Source: Eucalyptus grandis (lineage: Eukaryota > Streptophyta > Magnoliopsida > Myrtales > Myrtaceae). From it: 64,000 nucleotides of DNA. Every line of letters starts with the position of its first letter. Position 1 is the stretch's first letter. The stretch lies in assembly GCF_016545825.1 (NCBI RefSeq), contig NC_052614.1, positions 40,208,072-40,272,071 on the forward strand. The letters are read 5' to 3'. Below, piece after piece: positions 37,966 to 51,363 of this stretch. The position numbers and the translations under genes are program-made. Under the pieces are notes generated by a model. It searched no databases. It saw nothing but the letters and a program-made list of their open reading frames with translations, and was not told the DNA's origin.

Positions 37966-38786
37966 TAGGGATGAGTATGGTCTGGATTAAGCTGGTCTAG
38001 CACCTAACCTATACACTAATCTGCCCGAGGACCAACCCGCATAGTATTAGTTCTCAATTTTTGGGATTAGGGACTGACCTTGTTGAGCTTGAGACCAATG
38101 ACTAGACCGACCCTATGGGTTCAATCCGGTTCTAGAGTCAACCGAGGACCAACCGTTTATTTTATTTTTTGTTTCCTTTTTAATATTCCTTAAAAGGACA
38201 AATGTACTATTTCAAATTTACATATTTAGCAATGCTGCGACATTAAGCAGCTAAATTATGAACATAATACATATCAAACATAAATATAAAATGAAGTAAC
38301 AACATAAACTTACACTTGCTAAAAGCAATAAATCATAAAAACGAAGATGAGAAGCGAGAGAATAGAGGTGAACGGCGGGGAAGTGAACATAGGCGAGTGA
38401 CAAGGCGAGTGAGGCAAGCGAAGAGAAGCAAGTCGTGAGCAAAGTGAGCAAGGTTGAGGCAAGTGAAGAGGGTTTCATTTTTTTCCCAAATTCGGTTTAG
38501 ACTTTTACTTTCTAATTTACACGACAAATTGAATTGCACAGAGAAAAGAGAATAGGGGAGGATGTGCTAGAATTTAGAGTAGACAAAAACATATATCATA
38601 TAATATATTATATACAAGGTTGATCCGGGTTGGACCAATCCTAAATTGCAAGGATTGAGGACCACCCACACAATGCAAGGTCTAGGGGTCCTATGACCAA
38701 GGACCGACCTAGTCCCCTTGGGGATTGGACCAGAATTGGTCAAGTTGGGCTGGTCCAGGTTGACCATGGACCGATGCTCATCTCTA
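37966..38786. mobile_element. hAT-like MITE with 8-bp target duplication
   Basis: The left end TAGGGATGAGTATGGTC matches the reverse complement of the right end, TAGAGATGAGCATCGGTC. The flanks GTCGATAG and GTTGATTG agree at six of eight bases, fitting a worn 8-bp hAT duplication. The interior contains repeated GGACCGACC/GGTTGGACC phrases and no transposase. Confidence 0.65.
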
Positions 38787-38952
38787 GTTGATTGATCCCC
38801 TTGACTCAATCTTTGACGCATAATTTAGTCAATCAATTGTGGCCACATGTCATTTACTTCGCCTAAAATCTGTCTCTTGGAACAACATGATTGATGACCT
38901 CCTCAAGATCAATGGGCCTTGTAGGTTAATTTGCATTGTTGTGGTAGATCTG

Positions 38953-39312
38953 TCAAATAGTGGGTCGGGTCGGGAAAAATGACTCACCTATATCAATCAA
39001 TTTAACTCATTTTGACCTATTTCATTGAACCATACTTGATTTGACCCATATTACCAAACACTTATATACTTAACGTAATCTAAGAAAACTCATATCCAAA
39101 GCGAGGTGAGAGTATGGAGTAAGCAAACACATAATTGAGTGAGAGCGAGAGAAAGTTATAGAAGTGGGTTGAGTTTAAGTAAATTGTGAATCCATTCAAC
39201 ACCCATATTATTTTGGGTATTATTATTCTAAACTTATTTGGTAAATATAATTTACACATATAACCCATCAACTATGGGTTAATAAATAGATTTATAGTCA
39301 TTTTGACAAGTC
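38953..39312. mobile_element. Possible small MITE
   Basis: Ends CTGTCAAATAGTGGGTC and (reverse complement) CTTGTCAAAATGACTAT form a short inverted repeat of the kind seen in many plant MITEs. The target duplication is not clear, so boundaries are approximate. Confidence 0.35.
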
Positions 39313-39339
39313 TATATTGTGGCCTTTGTGATTGATTAG

Positions 39340-39850
39340 TTTATTAGGCATCATCCCATCGATTAAGTGTATTTGTCATGATCTCATTTGAGCCATTAAC
39401 TTCTTTATATTTGGGCCTAGAGTCAACAGGGGTCAACAGCAACTTTATTGGAAATTGAGAAAGAAATAGATATTTGATAAGAAGGAAGAGCGATTAACAT
39501 TGACAAGATGAGAGCCGCTTTAAGTGGAAACAATAAATGGACAAAAGTTCTATAAAATGTCAATAAAGTGTAATTAATTACTATAACTTATTCATTTAGT
39601 GTGACCAAGTACTTTTGTTTGCTCCATCCAATTTGAGGGATAGGAAATGTTGACGAAGATCAACAATAGCACAAATTTTACGACTTTTAAAATTTGATTG
39701 CACTTTTGCAATAAATTTAGACTTTTGATGTATTTATTTTAAAATAAAAAATAATATTTGGAGAAAACATGACGGAAAGAAGTTATATAGACTTTTTTTT
39801 TTTTTTTGAAAAAAATATGGATAGACATCACTTAATTTACTTGACATCAC
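39340..39850. repeat. Old repeated block, unit T0 (tail only)
   Basis: Resembles 49345-49512 joined to 51895-52140 (T1 tail), and in part 57540-57655 (T2 tail). Shared phrases include TTGTCATGACCTCAT, TTTGGGCTTGATGTCAA and AATAAATGGAC. It lacks the MITE, LINE and SINEs present in T1, so it serves as an empty-site reference. Confidence 0.65.
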
Positions 39851-40919
39851 TTAATTTAGTAGAGGTTTAATACATCCATATTAATAAATGTTTTTAAGGT
39901 GGCACTATTTCCATTGCTTATATGACTCAATCCACCCCATTCTTTCTTTTTTCCTTGATATACCTATAATATTTTACATGCTCCATATAAAAGTATCTCG
40001 TTAATAATAAGAAAAAGAAGAAGAGAAATTCCTTAATAAAGTAAAAACTTAAAAGCCTCTCTTTCATCATTGCTCTTATAATAATTTATCTATTTTTTGT
40101 CCCTCTTATCACAAAAAAAAAAAAACCCACTTTCTTGGTGAATTTTTTTATTTTTTTTATTTTCCTTACTATTGTGAAGATATTTTTACACAAAGCATGT
40201 AAGGCATTATTGAAATATCTTATACACAAAAAATATTATGCATGATAAGACATCTCACTATCTTTTCATGAACACTTTACAAATGATATTAATGTTTGTC
40301 AATTCGAAATAATGAGATTTGACTGACATTTAAAAAATCTTGTTTAATGCAATGTTTTGATTTGTAAAATTTCATCTTTAAAGTTGCACTTTAGAGAATT
40401 TAATTGTGATTTTATTTTGAAAAATCTTCAAAGAATTTTTTTCCTTCATCTAATCATCCCATTATATATTATGTATTATATATTATATGCATAATAAGAC
40501 CAATGAGATGGGATTTGATGATCATATACTCAACAAAAGTGAAAATTTATTAACAAATGATTATGTTACAAAATTATCTATGCTAAATTAATTCTAGATT
40601 CTACTCGACAATTTATCTATAAATTTGATCAACAACGAAGAAAAGAACTAGGTTTTTTGGAAATTTTTCTTTTCGATAAAACTAACTTTTATGCAAGTAA
40701 AATCTATCAATAAAAAAAAAATAGTTCCTTTTAATATACATGGGAATTTTGTCCTTTCGGTAACTAAATCCTATATATTACTGAAAAAATTAAAAATAGG
40801 AAAGTAAATAAATTTGGAGCCATCACATAATTGCACTTGAATGGTAAAAGATAATCTAATTCATTTATTAAAATTGGGAGGATTTAATCATATCAGAGGT
40901 AAAAATAGCGCAGTTGTGT
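39851..40919. other. AT-rich intergenic region
   Basis: No gene or clear element. By position in the repeated block a PCC13-62 gene could be expected in this neighbourhood, but no trace of one is visible. Confidence 0.5.
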
Positions 40920-42090
40920 TTTTGTTCCTATTGTCATCCGCAATTGCTCTTTATTTCAAAATAATATACACACATGTCAAAACAGGACACAGAAACTAAG
41001 TTCCACTTAAAGGAAGGTACATAAAAAGTGTTTCTTAACATCATCTAAAACCATAATCTAAAATCAAAATAATATTTCCCACGAACTTGACATCAACTTT
41101 GATGTTGTTTCCCACAGTAGCTTTGATTCATCTTGATTTTGCGTCATTCGATTTATTAACCCCTGTATGGTAAACACAACATGATTAGTGGCACTGCTAA
41201 CTAGCAACCAAGAATAGGACGAGGCTTCAAATAAGTTGGATTCATAAATTCACAAACAAATGCCAAAGAATCATTATCTTCATGCTCACTCTTGGTTCTC
41301 TTGAACAACCAAGTTTTATATTTATTGCAAAGTTTCTTTACGTGTCATCTCTTCCTACAAAAGTAGCAAATAACACCATCATTCTTGAAGGATGCTTTCT
41401 TAAAACCCAAACTATTAGAAGGACCAACATCTTCAAAATTGCCCTTATAAGTATAATTTTTGGACTTCTTACCCTTGTCACTACCAAAATTGAAAGCATA
41501 AAGGGCAATGTGCCCTTTATATTTCTTCAATTTTTCTTCCTCTGCTACACTCTTGCAATCGGGTCATTAGTTGACCAAGTCTCATCTTGAGAACTATAAT
41601 TGGTGTTAATAATCCTAAAATAAAAAAAAAGAGCATTTAGAGCTTGATGCATAATGCAAACAGTAATAGTAGTAACATTGAGAGCCTAAAGTTCTATATG
41701 CAAATCTACCATCCCCTGAATATAATTCCTAACTTCATTAGGACCATCATACTTCATATTAAATAATGTTTATAGGTATGTCCTTATCTCAACATTAGAC
41801 GAGACACAGTTTCTAACTACCAAGGCTTCCATCATCTATCTAGTAGTGTAGTTTGTAGGCAAAACACTTTTCAAATGTTTATGAATGGAATGCTTCATGG
41901 ACAGCAAACAAATTCAATTGCTCTTTTCCCAAGTAGTAAAATGTGCTTTCTGAGCTTCCATACTTTTAGTAGTAAGATCTGTCGATTTATCAGCAACAAG
42001 AGTCATATGAACATTACCATCTCCATACCAAACAAAAAATCTTTACTCAATTTCTTAAAATTTGAACTAGCAAGAACTCAATAGTAACGG
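40920..42090 (-). mobile_element. Decayed Ty1/copia gag region
   Basis: On the - strand, broken frames read as copia gag: KYDGPNEVRNYIQGMVDL, then LKALNV-like and a W-S-x-D-x-IA segment (UBN2-type), then lysine-rich sequence and a partial CCHC knuckle (CYFCRKR, near 41350), then LAFVCEFMNPTYL typical of the gag-protease border. Many stops and shifts. No integrase or RT follows on the left, so it is a fragment. It matches no part of the copia element at 62262-64000 that is visible here. Confidence 0.7.
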
Positions 42091-43879
42091 AGTTATCGTT
42101 TATAGAAAATGTAACTGAAAAATAAGTAATGTGTACAATTAGCATCATGTGAGAACTGTAATTTGAAAATGCACAAGTACATATCTAGAGAGCTATATGC
42201 ACTACCACATAATCACCTTTGGGGAAAATATATTACATGCAATTGTATACTTTCCACATAATAACGACCTTAAGAATATTTATAACATTCATGAATTTAT
42301 CACCTTTGGGTATATGGATCACTAGGATTAGTCAGTCATCTATAATATTATCATGTATTCCTCTATGAACTAATACACAATCACCTCATTTAGGAGTATG
42401 ATCACGCGTTAGAATAGGAGATACTCCATCATTATATAAGATCGATATTTTTCAAATCCAATCAAGTATGCCACTTTGGTAGTCACAATTTAATTGAATT
42501 CTTGAAACTCTTTCATATTAGGGACATAAACTTTACTTCTCACATACATCACTTACATGTGATTTTGATTATAGTGATGGGGGCAATTTATCACTAAAAT
42601 CACATATCATGCTAATTACATTACTTTATTCATTGATATAAATTAAACTTTATATATATTATCAATGAATCATAATCTACGCAATATCTATGTGATGACA
42701 TACCTATAAACTAGTACTTGTAATTCCAAAATCATAAAAAAAAAATACAAGAGAATACGTGAAAATACACTAAAAATGCATGTATTTAGGGTTTCATATG
42801 TATTTTCACATTCATAAAATCATTAAACATGTAAAATAAAAATACTACAAGGCAGAGCATCACCGTACGAGCACGTAGCCACCAACCACGCGTTGATTGG
42901 AGGCTCCACACGCCCGCATGTGCCTCCTCAGTGCGCAACGCGTGGAGTACACACGCAAGCGACCTATTCGGCCTGCTTCCCGGTCCGACTAGTGGCAGTT
43001 CGACCGGTTATCGGTTCGACTATATGGTCCTACCAATTGACTGGTCTGATCAACGGTAATCCTGTTCGGACGGGTCAACAGGTCGTATTTCGGGTCAAGT
43101 TGCCGAGTCAATAGATCGGTTCACCAGATTGGGTTAGGTCTCACGAGTCGCTAAGTTGCTAATGTCAGCCCTAGCGCGTACGTTGCACGTGCTAGCTTTG
43201 CCCATGTGAGAGTGCGTGAGGGCGTGTGAGGGCGCGTGGAGTGTGTGCTCAATGTCTTGGCGAGTGTGGCCGCGTGTGGGGGTGCGTGAGGCCTCCCTTG
43301 GTAGCACGCCACCCATGGTTTTGCTCGTCTTGTCAAGTTCTTCCTATCTATATATTAAAAAATGATTTTTGCTGCATAAAAAATCATGAAAAATGGCAAA
43401 AAACTACACATCTGTGTTATAATCTATCGAAGCTCTAATATTACATATTAGATGTTAAAACGTATAATCCCACGATCTCCATAACTAGAATAAGAACATA
43501 TATAATTGAGTAGAAAGATTAACACATTTGTTTTGGAATTCATCGCTTTTTTATGTGGAAATGAAAAAGTGATGATCCAAGCAGTCATTTTCCTCTATTA
43601 CCCTCTGTATCACCAGCTCAATAAGACGACCCCCTCACCCTTTAACGTTAGGTAAATGCTCATTTGTGGGGATAATTGTGAGAATTAGGGTTAAATGAGA
43701 GACTTGAGCATTATTTATAGAATATCCAGCCAGGGCCTCTCATTACGAGCAAAATTCAAATTGGCCCACACTAGTCAACCTCATATTAAATTAATTAAGA
43801 AATCTTTTATCTCACTTTAAATCAACCCCGTACAACGGTCAATTATAATATCAATTAATGTAGCCAACATTAGGAAAAA
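42091..43879. other. Region right of the copia remnant, possibly its 5' leader or LTR
   Basis: No gene. 42870-43330 is a GC-rich island with repeated GCGTGNGNGNG and CGGTTCGAC phrases in AT-rich surroundings. On the - strand a TATAAATAAT near 43710 could be an LTR promoter, but no LTR ends or primer-binding site are clear. Confidence 0.35.
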
Positions 43880-44992
43880 TCACATATTTTCCATGATCAC
43901 ACCCAATAAGTCGATTTTGCCTTGATTTTTTGTATGTGCATTAGAATTTTCAAAGGATCAAACGTAGGAGTTACATGAAATGTTACCAACGAAAATAATG
44001 ATGAAATATTTTTACAGAACATTTATATCTCGGAATCGTGCACCTACGTATAAAACAAGCATGCATCGCAAAATCATGGCGAGTAAAGATGCTCAATTGA
44101 AGAGAACATCATTTCAATGTCGTTATGTGATATTGGCATTATATGACAAGATTCATCATAGCCAATTCATCGTCTGTGTCGGAATGTGGAGTCGTCTTTG
44201 CACATGATAAAGAAAGACCTAATACAAATCTCATCATCTATAGTGCCATCAAAAAGACGAATCCGAGCACGAGGATGCTAACAAAAGTTGCTAAAAGCCA
44301 TGGTAGCGGTTGATTATCACAATCTTTGATGGACAGTGGCGTATCAGTTGGTCTCGGAAAAGCAAGAGGCAACAATCTTTACATGTTTTCTTTGTAAAAT
44401 CGTATGCTCAAAATTGGAATTCAAATGATTAACGTGGTGAATATAAGAAACAAGGTGGGTCTTTTATAAAGATATTGGCCGAATGACGTTAAATCGTCAA
44501 ATGTGCGGGGCTAAAATAAAAATTAGACCGAACAAAGTGGAGAAATTTGCAAGTTTCTCTACAATAGCTAGTTGCTCAGTCAACAAGAATCATCATGGGG
44601 ATGAAGAAAAGACAACTTAGAAATACAACTCTAGTCCTTAGAACAAACGGGTAAATCCTGCATATTCAACAGAGCGCCATGGAAAGAGAAGTTGCAATTG
44701 CACCATACTGCGAAAATGGAAATCTTCAAGACCTTGTCATCTACGATCAAATTTGATGAATATCTAAACCATCTTCTTTCTTGCAATCCTCCATATATCT
44801 TTGCAAACTAGAAAATATTTAAAAATAATAATTTTTTCATCTATGCTAAACATGATATATATAATACCAGCATAATGTCACAATTCAACCCCATAGAGTG
44901 GGAAGACAGATGCATCAAATCCCAATGGACTCAAGATCATCACGAGGAACTAAGTCGAGGCCTCATCTCTTGGGAGGTCTCTCTCTTATCAT

Positions 44993-45205
44993 CTACATCA
45001 CTGTCGTCGGAAGCACCCTCCTCCTCCCCACACTCTTCCTCTTTTTGGGTGGATCTGCATTCTTCCCATCGCCATCTTTGTATACCGCCTCCTCTTCTTC
45101 CACTCCATCTTTATCCTTGATCTCATGTTCTTCCTCAATGTCTTCATCCTTGCAATCAGTGTTCATGTCTACAATTTGTGGCCAATTTTGGCCGGATTGA
45201 TTCAA
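44993..45205 (-). pseudogene. Fragment of an acidic-protein gene, copy 1
   Basis: On the - strand it encodes a Glu/Asp-rich stretch followed by a basic PPKKRKS motif. It is the oldest of three related copies (others at 56241 and 61450) and is cut by an extra about 90 bases near 45220-45310. The source gene is not recognised; acidic tract plus a possible nuclear localisation motif is all that can be said. Confidence 0.45.
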
Positions 45206-47435
45206 CTCACAAAAGGTGAAAATGTTTAGAATTTAGTTGGTAAAATTGAAAGATTTATGGTTGAATTGGCAAAAGTACAATACATTTAGGACTTTTCAGG
45301 CAATTTTTCCCGTCATCTTCCTCAATGACTTCTTCTTGCTCCAACCCATTCTCCTATTGCTCTAGGTAATCTCTATTGTCTCCATGCTCATCCTTGGCAT
45401 GACCGAGAGGTCAAACCACATACTATGCTCCACTATCCTCCCGCATTTCCATTCCCAACATTCTTAAGATATCTTTAGGACTTACAAAGATGCAGTTCAA
45501 TGAGATCACATGCCAAAAAAGCAGGAGCTTTCATTTCACACCCGACCCGCTTTGGACATGCGGCACTCCTTACTTCCATACTTATGGTCATTCGATTGCA
45601 ACATCTCAGGAAGCGTCGCCGACCCATCCGTATTATTGTTTATATACACAAGCAAAAGTAGAAACGACTTAACCAACCATTCACAACAAAACAAGGATAG
45701 TTTCAAGCACACTTATATGTACTTATATGCATCCATAACATTGTCACAACATATAAGTCATTTACATTCAAACTTTAACATCACTTATTACATCACTTCA
45801 TATACAAGCCGAAAACGTGTCTACAGCCGTCTCCAAAAGGGGTCCTGAGATAAGCCTATCACCTCTAATATTACGAGGGTGACTTCAAAATGTGATATAC
45901 GCCACTCTCTCTTAATACGCATCCAACTCAAAATATCATGGCTCGGGCTCGGCTAGTCACAATTAGGGCCTAAAAAAGGTTAAATAGCGAGGAGTGTGAT
46001 AAACTCAGCGAGTGAACTTCCTAAACCTCACACAAGGAGGTTATTCACCTTAGAACGACCTAAACATGCAAATCATCTATCGATGCAAATCAATCGCAAA
46101 GTAACTCTTGCTTTGCCCTAATTATAAACAAGAACATCTATCTTACCTTATCAAGTCATCAAGACATTAGCACATAAACAATTCTTATAACACTTCCTAT
46201 ACTCATGAGCCAAACATAAGATTGGGCCATATAACATAGTCTTGCACCTATGCCACACGATAGTCCAGACATACTCATATATCAATCTCATGTCACACGT
46301 GTGTAGACTATAATATCACTTTAAAAAATGCATTCATGCACTCATGCACTTTTCACATGTGGCGTCTTGAGAATCTTATGGTATCCCATACTATGATGCA
46401 ACCTTTGAGACTATGCTTTCGAATTATTACAGCCGCTCAAGGCCCAAGGCCAATCCTAAGGTTCGCAATCATCTGGCATAATTGGGCATCGTCCCATGCC
46501 ATTGGGCACGGCATCATCCCGCGTATGCATACACCTTAGGATGGCAATCCAATAAGGAGTTTCATTCCAAAATCCATTCATAAATGGCATCTTGTTAATG
46601 TGGGGGCATTCGAACTTAATCAAGCATCATCCTGCATAATTATATGCATCAAGACGGAACCATCACCCCGCATAATCATATGCATAAGGGTATTTAAATG
46701 ATTACACGAGCATATATCACTCAAGCTCATTTTATATCTTTATCATTAATTGATGCAATAGTGTGTAATGCTTATATAATATGCGACAACAATAATTATA
46801 TACGACCATGTCATGTTGTCATACCACATGATCACATCCCAATCATGCATTTGTCAAATTAACCATATTTCCATCACATGGCATATTGCATCATAATAGC
46901 ACTTAAAAACTTCATCATCGCTTAAACACTTCATCATACTATCTTTTCACATATTCATACATATGCACTTATTAGCCACATGTCATCATGTCTTACTTGT
47001 ATATCATGTTATATCACCTAAATACATTACTTGAACACTTTAATATGCTATCCTTCCACATATCTCACATGCTTATTAATTGGCTACAATCAACGAATAC
47101 TATAACCTTTATCATTTTTCCCTTCTAAAAGATACATAAGCATGCGCTATATTCAATTTTAGCAACCAACATTATATCCATCAAATTAGGACTCATGGCA
47201 TATAGAACACTCATTAATGTAGAATAAGTCATTGCAATTGAGCATAAGATATTAGAATAATCTATCGCATGCTATCATAACCTAAACAATGTTTATTTAA
47301 CATTAATATGACGTGTCATAATACTTAACACTCCTCACATATCACAACATAATAACTTATCGCATCTCCACTTATCACATTTTAATAACTTATCACATAA
47401 CTACTCATAACTTATTGAACATTGGAAGTGCTTAT

Positions 47436-47640
47436 CGTTATAACCTATCGCGATGACCTATCGAAAAAACACATTATAATTTATCGGCAAAACTTGATAA
47501 CCTATCGATAAAAAATGATAACTTATCGGTAAAACTTGATAACCTATCGTGATAACCTGTTGATAAAATATGATAGCCTATTGACAAAATTTGATAATCT
47601 ATCGTGATAACCTATCAGAATCCTATGATAACTTATCATC
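47436..47640. repeat. Degenerate tandem array of GATAACCTATCG-type units
   Basis: About ten imperfect units of roughly 20-25 bases built on TGATAACCTATCG / TGATAACTTATCG with AAAACT or AAAAAA spacers. The ATCGATAA and TTATCG variants are partly self-complementary. It lies in the presumed LTR-like insert. Confidence 0.75.
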
Positions 47641-48085
47641 CAAAAACTCACTTATCACATCATCAAGGCATCATTTAGCCTTAATCTAGTCTTAAGCTAA
47701 GTCTTAAGTGCAACAACAACCCGCTAGAAAGCCACTCACTCATGATTCCAACCTTGGCAAGCAACGGCAAAGATGCAGCAAGGGTTGGATGGCAGCTGCG
47801 GTGCTCGGCGGTGGCTAGTCACCTTCCAAACAAATTGTGACAAGGTTGTGGGCAGCGGCTTGAGGGGCTGAACAGTCACCACTTTGCAGCCCAAACTTAG
47901 CACAGCAGTGAAGACAGCGGTGTGGAAACGGGCGCTCCGAACGGTGAACGATGTATGGTGGACAGCAAGTGAGATCTAAGAGAGGCAAAATTGAGAGAAA
48001 TGGGTTGCAAAGATGTTGGAAATGGAGGGAGGTGAGGTTCGGCTACGATGAGGGAAAATAAGAGAGAGATTAAGGGAAATTAGAG

Positions 48086-48091
<6 letters not shown>

Positions 48092-48147
<56 letters not shown>
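48092..48147. repeat. (AG)n microsatellite
   Basis: About 28 uninterrupted GA units, the longest perfect dinucleotide run in the window. Confidence 0.9.
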
Positions 48148-48151
<4 letters not shown>

Positions 48152-49542
48152 GGAAAGAATTTTGGGAGAGAGAGATATGTTCAAATCCAAATTATTGGAT
48201 GGCTCATATGAGACCTTGCTCTCCAAGCCAAGAATGGAGGGCTAATATTGTCTCTTACTTTACTTCCTTCCCAAGTTCCATTAATGTCATTTAATGAACT
48301 CATCATGCCTAAGCTAGAAAATAGGATAGGTAGGCTAGGCATGACATCATCTTCTCTCTCATCTCTTCATTAGGCACCCATCTCTTTCTTTATGTACATG
48401 AGTTTTTGTTCTATTAGGCTAGAAAGGCAAAATGGCAATTTCACTAAGTCTGGGTACTGTTTACGCACTATTCATGCACACGAGTCATTAATGAGGAACT
48501 TGAGATGAAAGGACTTGGATGGCCCATGGGCTCCTTTGGGCTACCCATCTTGGGCATGAAAGCCCATTGGGCCCACGTGGGTTCTCGTCTGTGGCCCATT
48601 TTCACTTTTTCAAATTTTATATCCTGTCAATGAAAAATTGAGTTTTCGCACCAAAGTTGTATTTTCGGCGTTTTGGGGCCTACCAATCTTTATTGTAACC
48701 CCGTCCGGAAATTGGATGCCAACATCATTCCATTCTGAAAATTGAGATCGGAATAAGGATATCACGTTTAAGATAGATCTTAAGATGAGAAAACATAATT
48801 GGATTAGGGGATATAGAATCGAGAAAAAGGCGACCTAGGTTAGGGTTAATCTGGGAATCCTTTTACTCTAGGTGCCTAAAACAAGAATCTGCTTAAGTAG
48901 TTTTATAATAAAAATTAAAAATTAAAGATAGGGAAAATGACATAATGATCACTGAAGTTTGACCCAATCTAATACCAATTTCTCAATCTATATAGGATGA
49001 GTTGAGTTATTATGTAATTTTATAAATTCGCTAAAGTACTAACTTTCTCTTATTCTTTAGTGCCAATCAATATTGAACATTCTTTGCATCGTTGAGAGTC
49101 AATTCTTTAGAATCTTATAGTCAAAACAACAATTTTATCCAAAAACATAAAAGTGAATTAATTAGAGGGGCACGGATTTCCATAGGTCAGATTAAATATG
49201 AAAGTACTTTAATAATATGGGTTAAGTAGGGTCTAGGTTACAAAAGTTATACTGCATATAAAGGAATTGAAACGGGTTAAATAGATCAATTTAAATCAGA
49301 CAATTTTCTACTTGACCTACCCATCTGATAACTGTACCAATCGTTTAAGTGCACTTGTCATGACCTCATATGAGTTTATAACTTCTTTATGTTTGGGCTT
49401 GATGTCAAGAGGGGTCAACAATAATGTTATTGAAAATGGAGAAAGAAATAGATAATTGATGAGAAGGCAGACATAACATTAATAAGATAAGAGCCAATCC
49501 AAGTAGAAAAATGGGCAAAAAGCCACAAAAAACCCTCAAACT

Positions 49543-51301
49543 ATTTTCCCATCTCTTTTTTGCCAATGATGTTCTCCTCTTTGCAGAAGCCAATATGGTC
49601 TCTATCGAACTCCTCAAGGCAGGTATTGATAGATTCTCTAACTGGAGTGGTCTTACTCCAAATTTAAGGAAAAGTGAAGTGTTCCTATTAGGAGGCCCCG
49701 TGTCTCTTCGAGATAATATTTTAAGTTGTTTGGGTTTCCAGTTGGGATCACTGCTGTTTCGCTATCTTGATGTGCTGGTTATTGCCACCAGATTGGGTAA
49801 AGCTGATTGTATTGCCTTGGTGAATGCTATCACTGCTAGAATACAAGCATGGACTCACCGTTTCCTCTCTTTTGTTGGTCGACTTCAACTTATCAAGTCG
49901 GTACTTCATTCTATTTAGGTGTATTGGGCTCATGTATTTATTCATGCTCGGTACTCAATTGTATAGAACAGATATTCCAACAATTTTTGTGGAAGGGTCC
50001 TAAATTAGGTGTGGTGGAGCTAAAGTGTCTTGGAAAGATGTATGCTTGCCCAAGAATGAAGGTGGCCTTAGTATTCGTACTCTTCAGGAAAGTAATTTGG
50101 ATGCCATGCTTAAATACATTTGGCTCATATTTACTAATAAGGAGTCTCTTTGGTGCAAGTGGATACACTCTACGTTTTTAAAGCACAAAAACTTCTGGAT
50201 CGCTTCTCGTCCTACCTTGTGCTTGTGGGCTTGGAAAAAGTTGTTGGACCTAAGGGAGAATTTTCAGCAGATGTTTAGATGGCAATGGTTTATCAGCTTC
50301 CTTTTGGTTTGATTTGTGGCATCCGAGAGGCCCGCTCTACAATTTTGTTCTCGAATCCGGTAATTTACCGTTCTAATATTTATCGGCAGGCATCGGTTGC
50401 TGAAGGCCTATCTTGCTTGAACCCCTTGTCCTTTATGTCTACCTTTCTTGCGAATTGGGGAGAACCCCTCCCAATACTTAACCTTGAGAATGACTGCTTT
50501 CAGTGGCTTCGTCATCCCTCTGGTAAATTCACTTCTGCCTCAGCATGGAAATTAATTCGCCCAAGAGGTGAGTCGGTGCAATGGTCATCTTTAATTTAGA
50601 GTTCTATGATGCTTCCGCGCTATCAATTTCTCCTTTGGCTGATCACATGCAACCGTCTACCTACCTAGGTTTCCTTACTCTCTTATGGCAGAATTCCTTA
50701 TGTGGTTTGCACTTTTGCTCGTGCCATTCGGACTCGATTGATCATTTATTTTTGGATGTCTTGTTACGGGTAGCCTTGCCTTGTATTGCGCCGTAAAATG
50801 AAATCTTGCTTGGCGAAATAAATCTTGGTTGGAAAATTTAGAGTGGGCTACTATCCATCTCGCCGATCAAAGCTTCCACCAGTCCCTGGTCCGCTTTGCT
50901 TTTTGAGCGTTATGCTATATAATTTGGAAAGAGCGGAACAACATTATTTTTCGGAATTGGTCCCTCTTCATTCCGGCTATGAAGATGCATTTGCATAAGC
51001 TTTTTAAAGATAAGGCTCTTACTTTCAAATATGTTCCTGTTACTCCTAGGAATAGAAGATTACAACGTAGCTGGGGTATCCATTCGTCTATCTTTGATTG
51101 ACTTTGGTGGCCCCGTCTATGTGGGCTTAGTTTTTGTTGCGTTGTTCGCCTCTTGTATTCTTATTGGAACCACGGCACCCTTACACTCTTCTTGACCCTT
51201 TGGTCTTCTTGAGTGTCTGCTTGTTGTTGGTGCCAGGCCTCCTTTTTGTAAATCCGATTGGCAAAGTCTATACTATACTTACTTTTACCAAAAAAAAAAA
51301 A
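49543..51301 (+). mobile_element. 5'-truncated L1-type LINE with poly(A) tail
   Basis: Broken frames encode the C-terminal part of a plant LINE reverse transcriptase: LFFANDVLLFAEA (FADD box with Asn for the first Asp), GLTPNLRKSE, then WKGPKLG, VCLPKNEGGLSIRTL and LWCKWIHSTFL, then a zinc-binding RT tail (HPSGKFTSASAW, about 50510-50570). It ends in an A run at 51289-51307 before which ACTTACTTTTACC is typical of plant LINE 3' ends. The target duplication AAAAAACCCTCAAACT occurs at 49527-49542 and again at 51302-51317. Not active: shifts, stops and a changed catalytic box. Confidence 0.88.
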
Positions 51302-51363
51302 AAAAAACCCTCAAACTGTCAACTAGACACATTTACCTTGAAAACTAGACATATTTACCATGA

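Larger units (their letters stand above)
45530..48768. mobile_element. Insert of about 3.2 kb in unit T1, perhaps a solo long LTR
   Basis: Sequence on both sides is continuous in T2 and T3 (around 56615 and 61820), so this block is an insertion or a replaced segment. It has no coding frames. Phrases such as GTGATAAACTCAGCGAGTGAAC near 46000 and a GC-rich segment near 47750-47950 recall the long LTRs of Tekay/Del Ty3 elements, but no TG...CA ends or clean duplication are seen. Assignment is tentative. Confidence 0.4.
43880..49512. repeat. Old repeated block, unit T1 (decayed)
   Basis: Matches the 3' flank of the PCC13-62 gene in T2: 43880-44020 to about 54880-55015, 44830-45530 to about 56130-56620, 48770-49512 to about 56620-57655. 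It is split by an unassigned insert at about 44024-44826 and by a large insert at about 45530-48768. It keeps empty sites for two MITEs found in T2. No PCC13-62 gene is left in it. Confidence 0.7.

Noticed and set aside
43139..43330. GC-rich island as a possible gene exon
   Set aside because: Open frames disagree between strands, no family motif, and repeated GCGTG phrases suggest repeat or LTR sequence.
47436..47640. CRISPR-like array
   Set aside because: Units are degenerate, spacers are A-rich and not unique, and the genome is eukaryotic.
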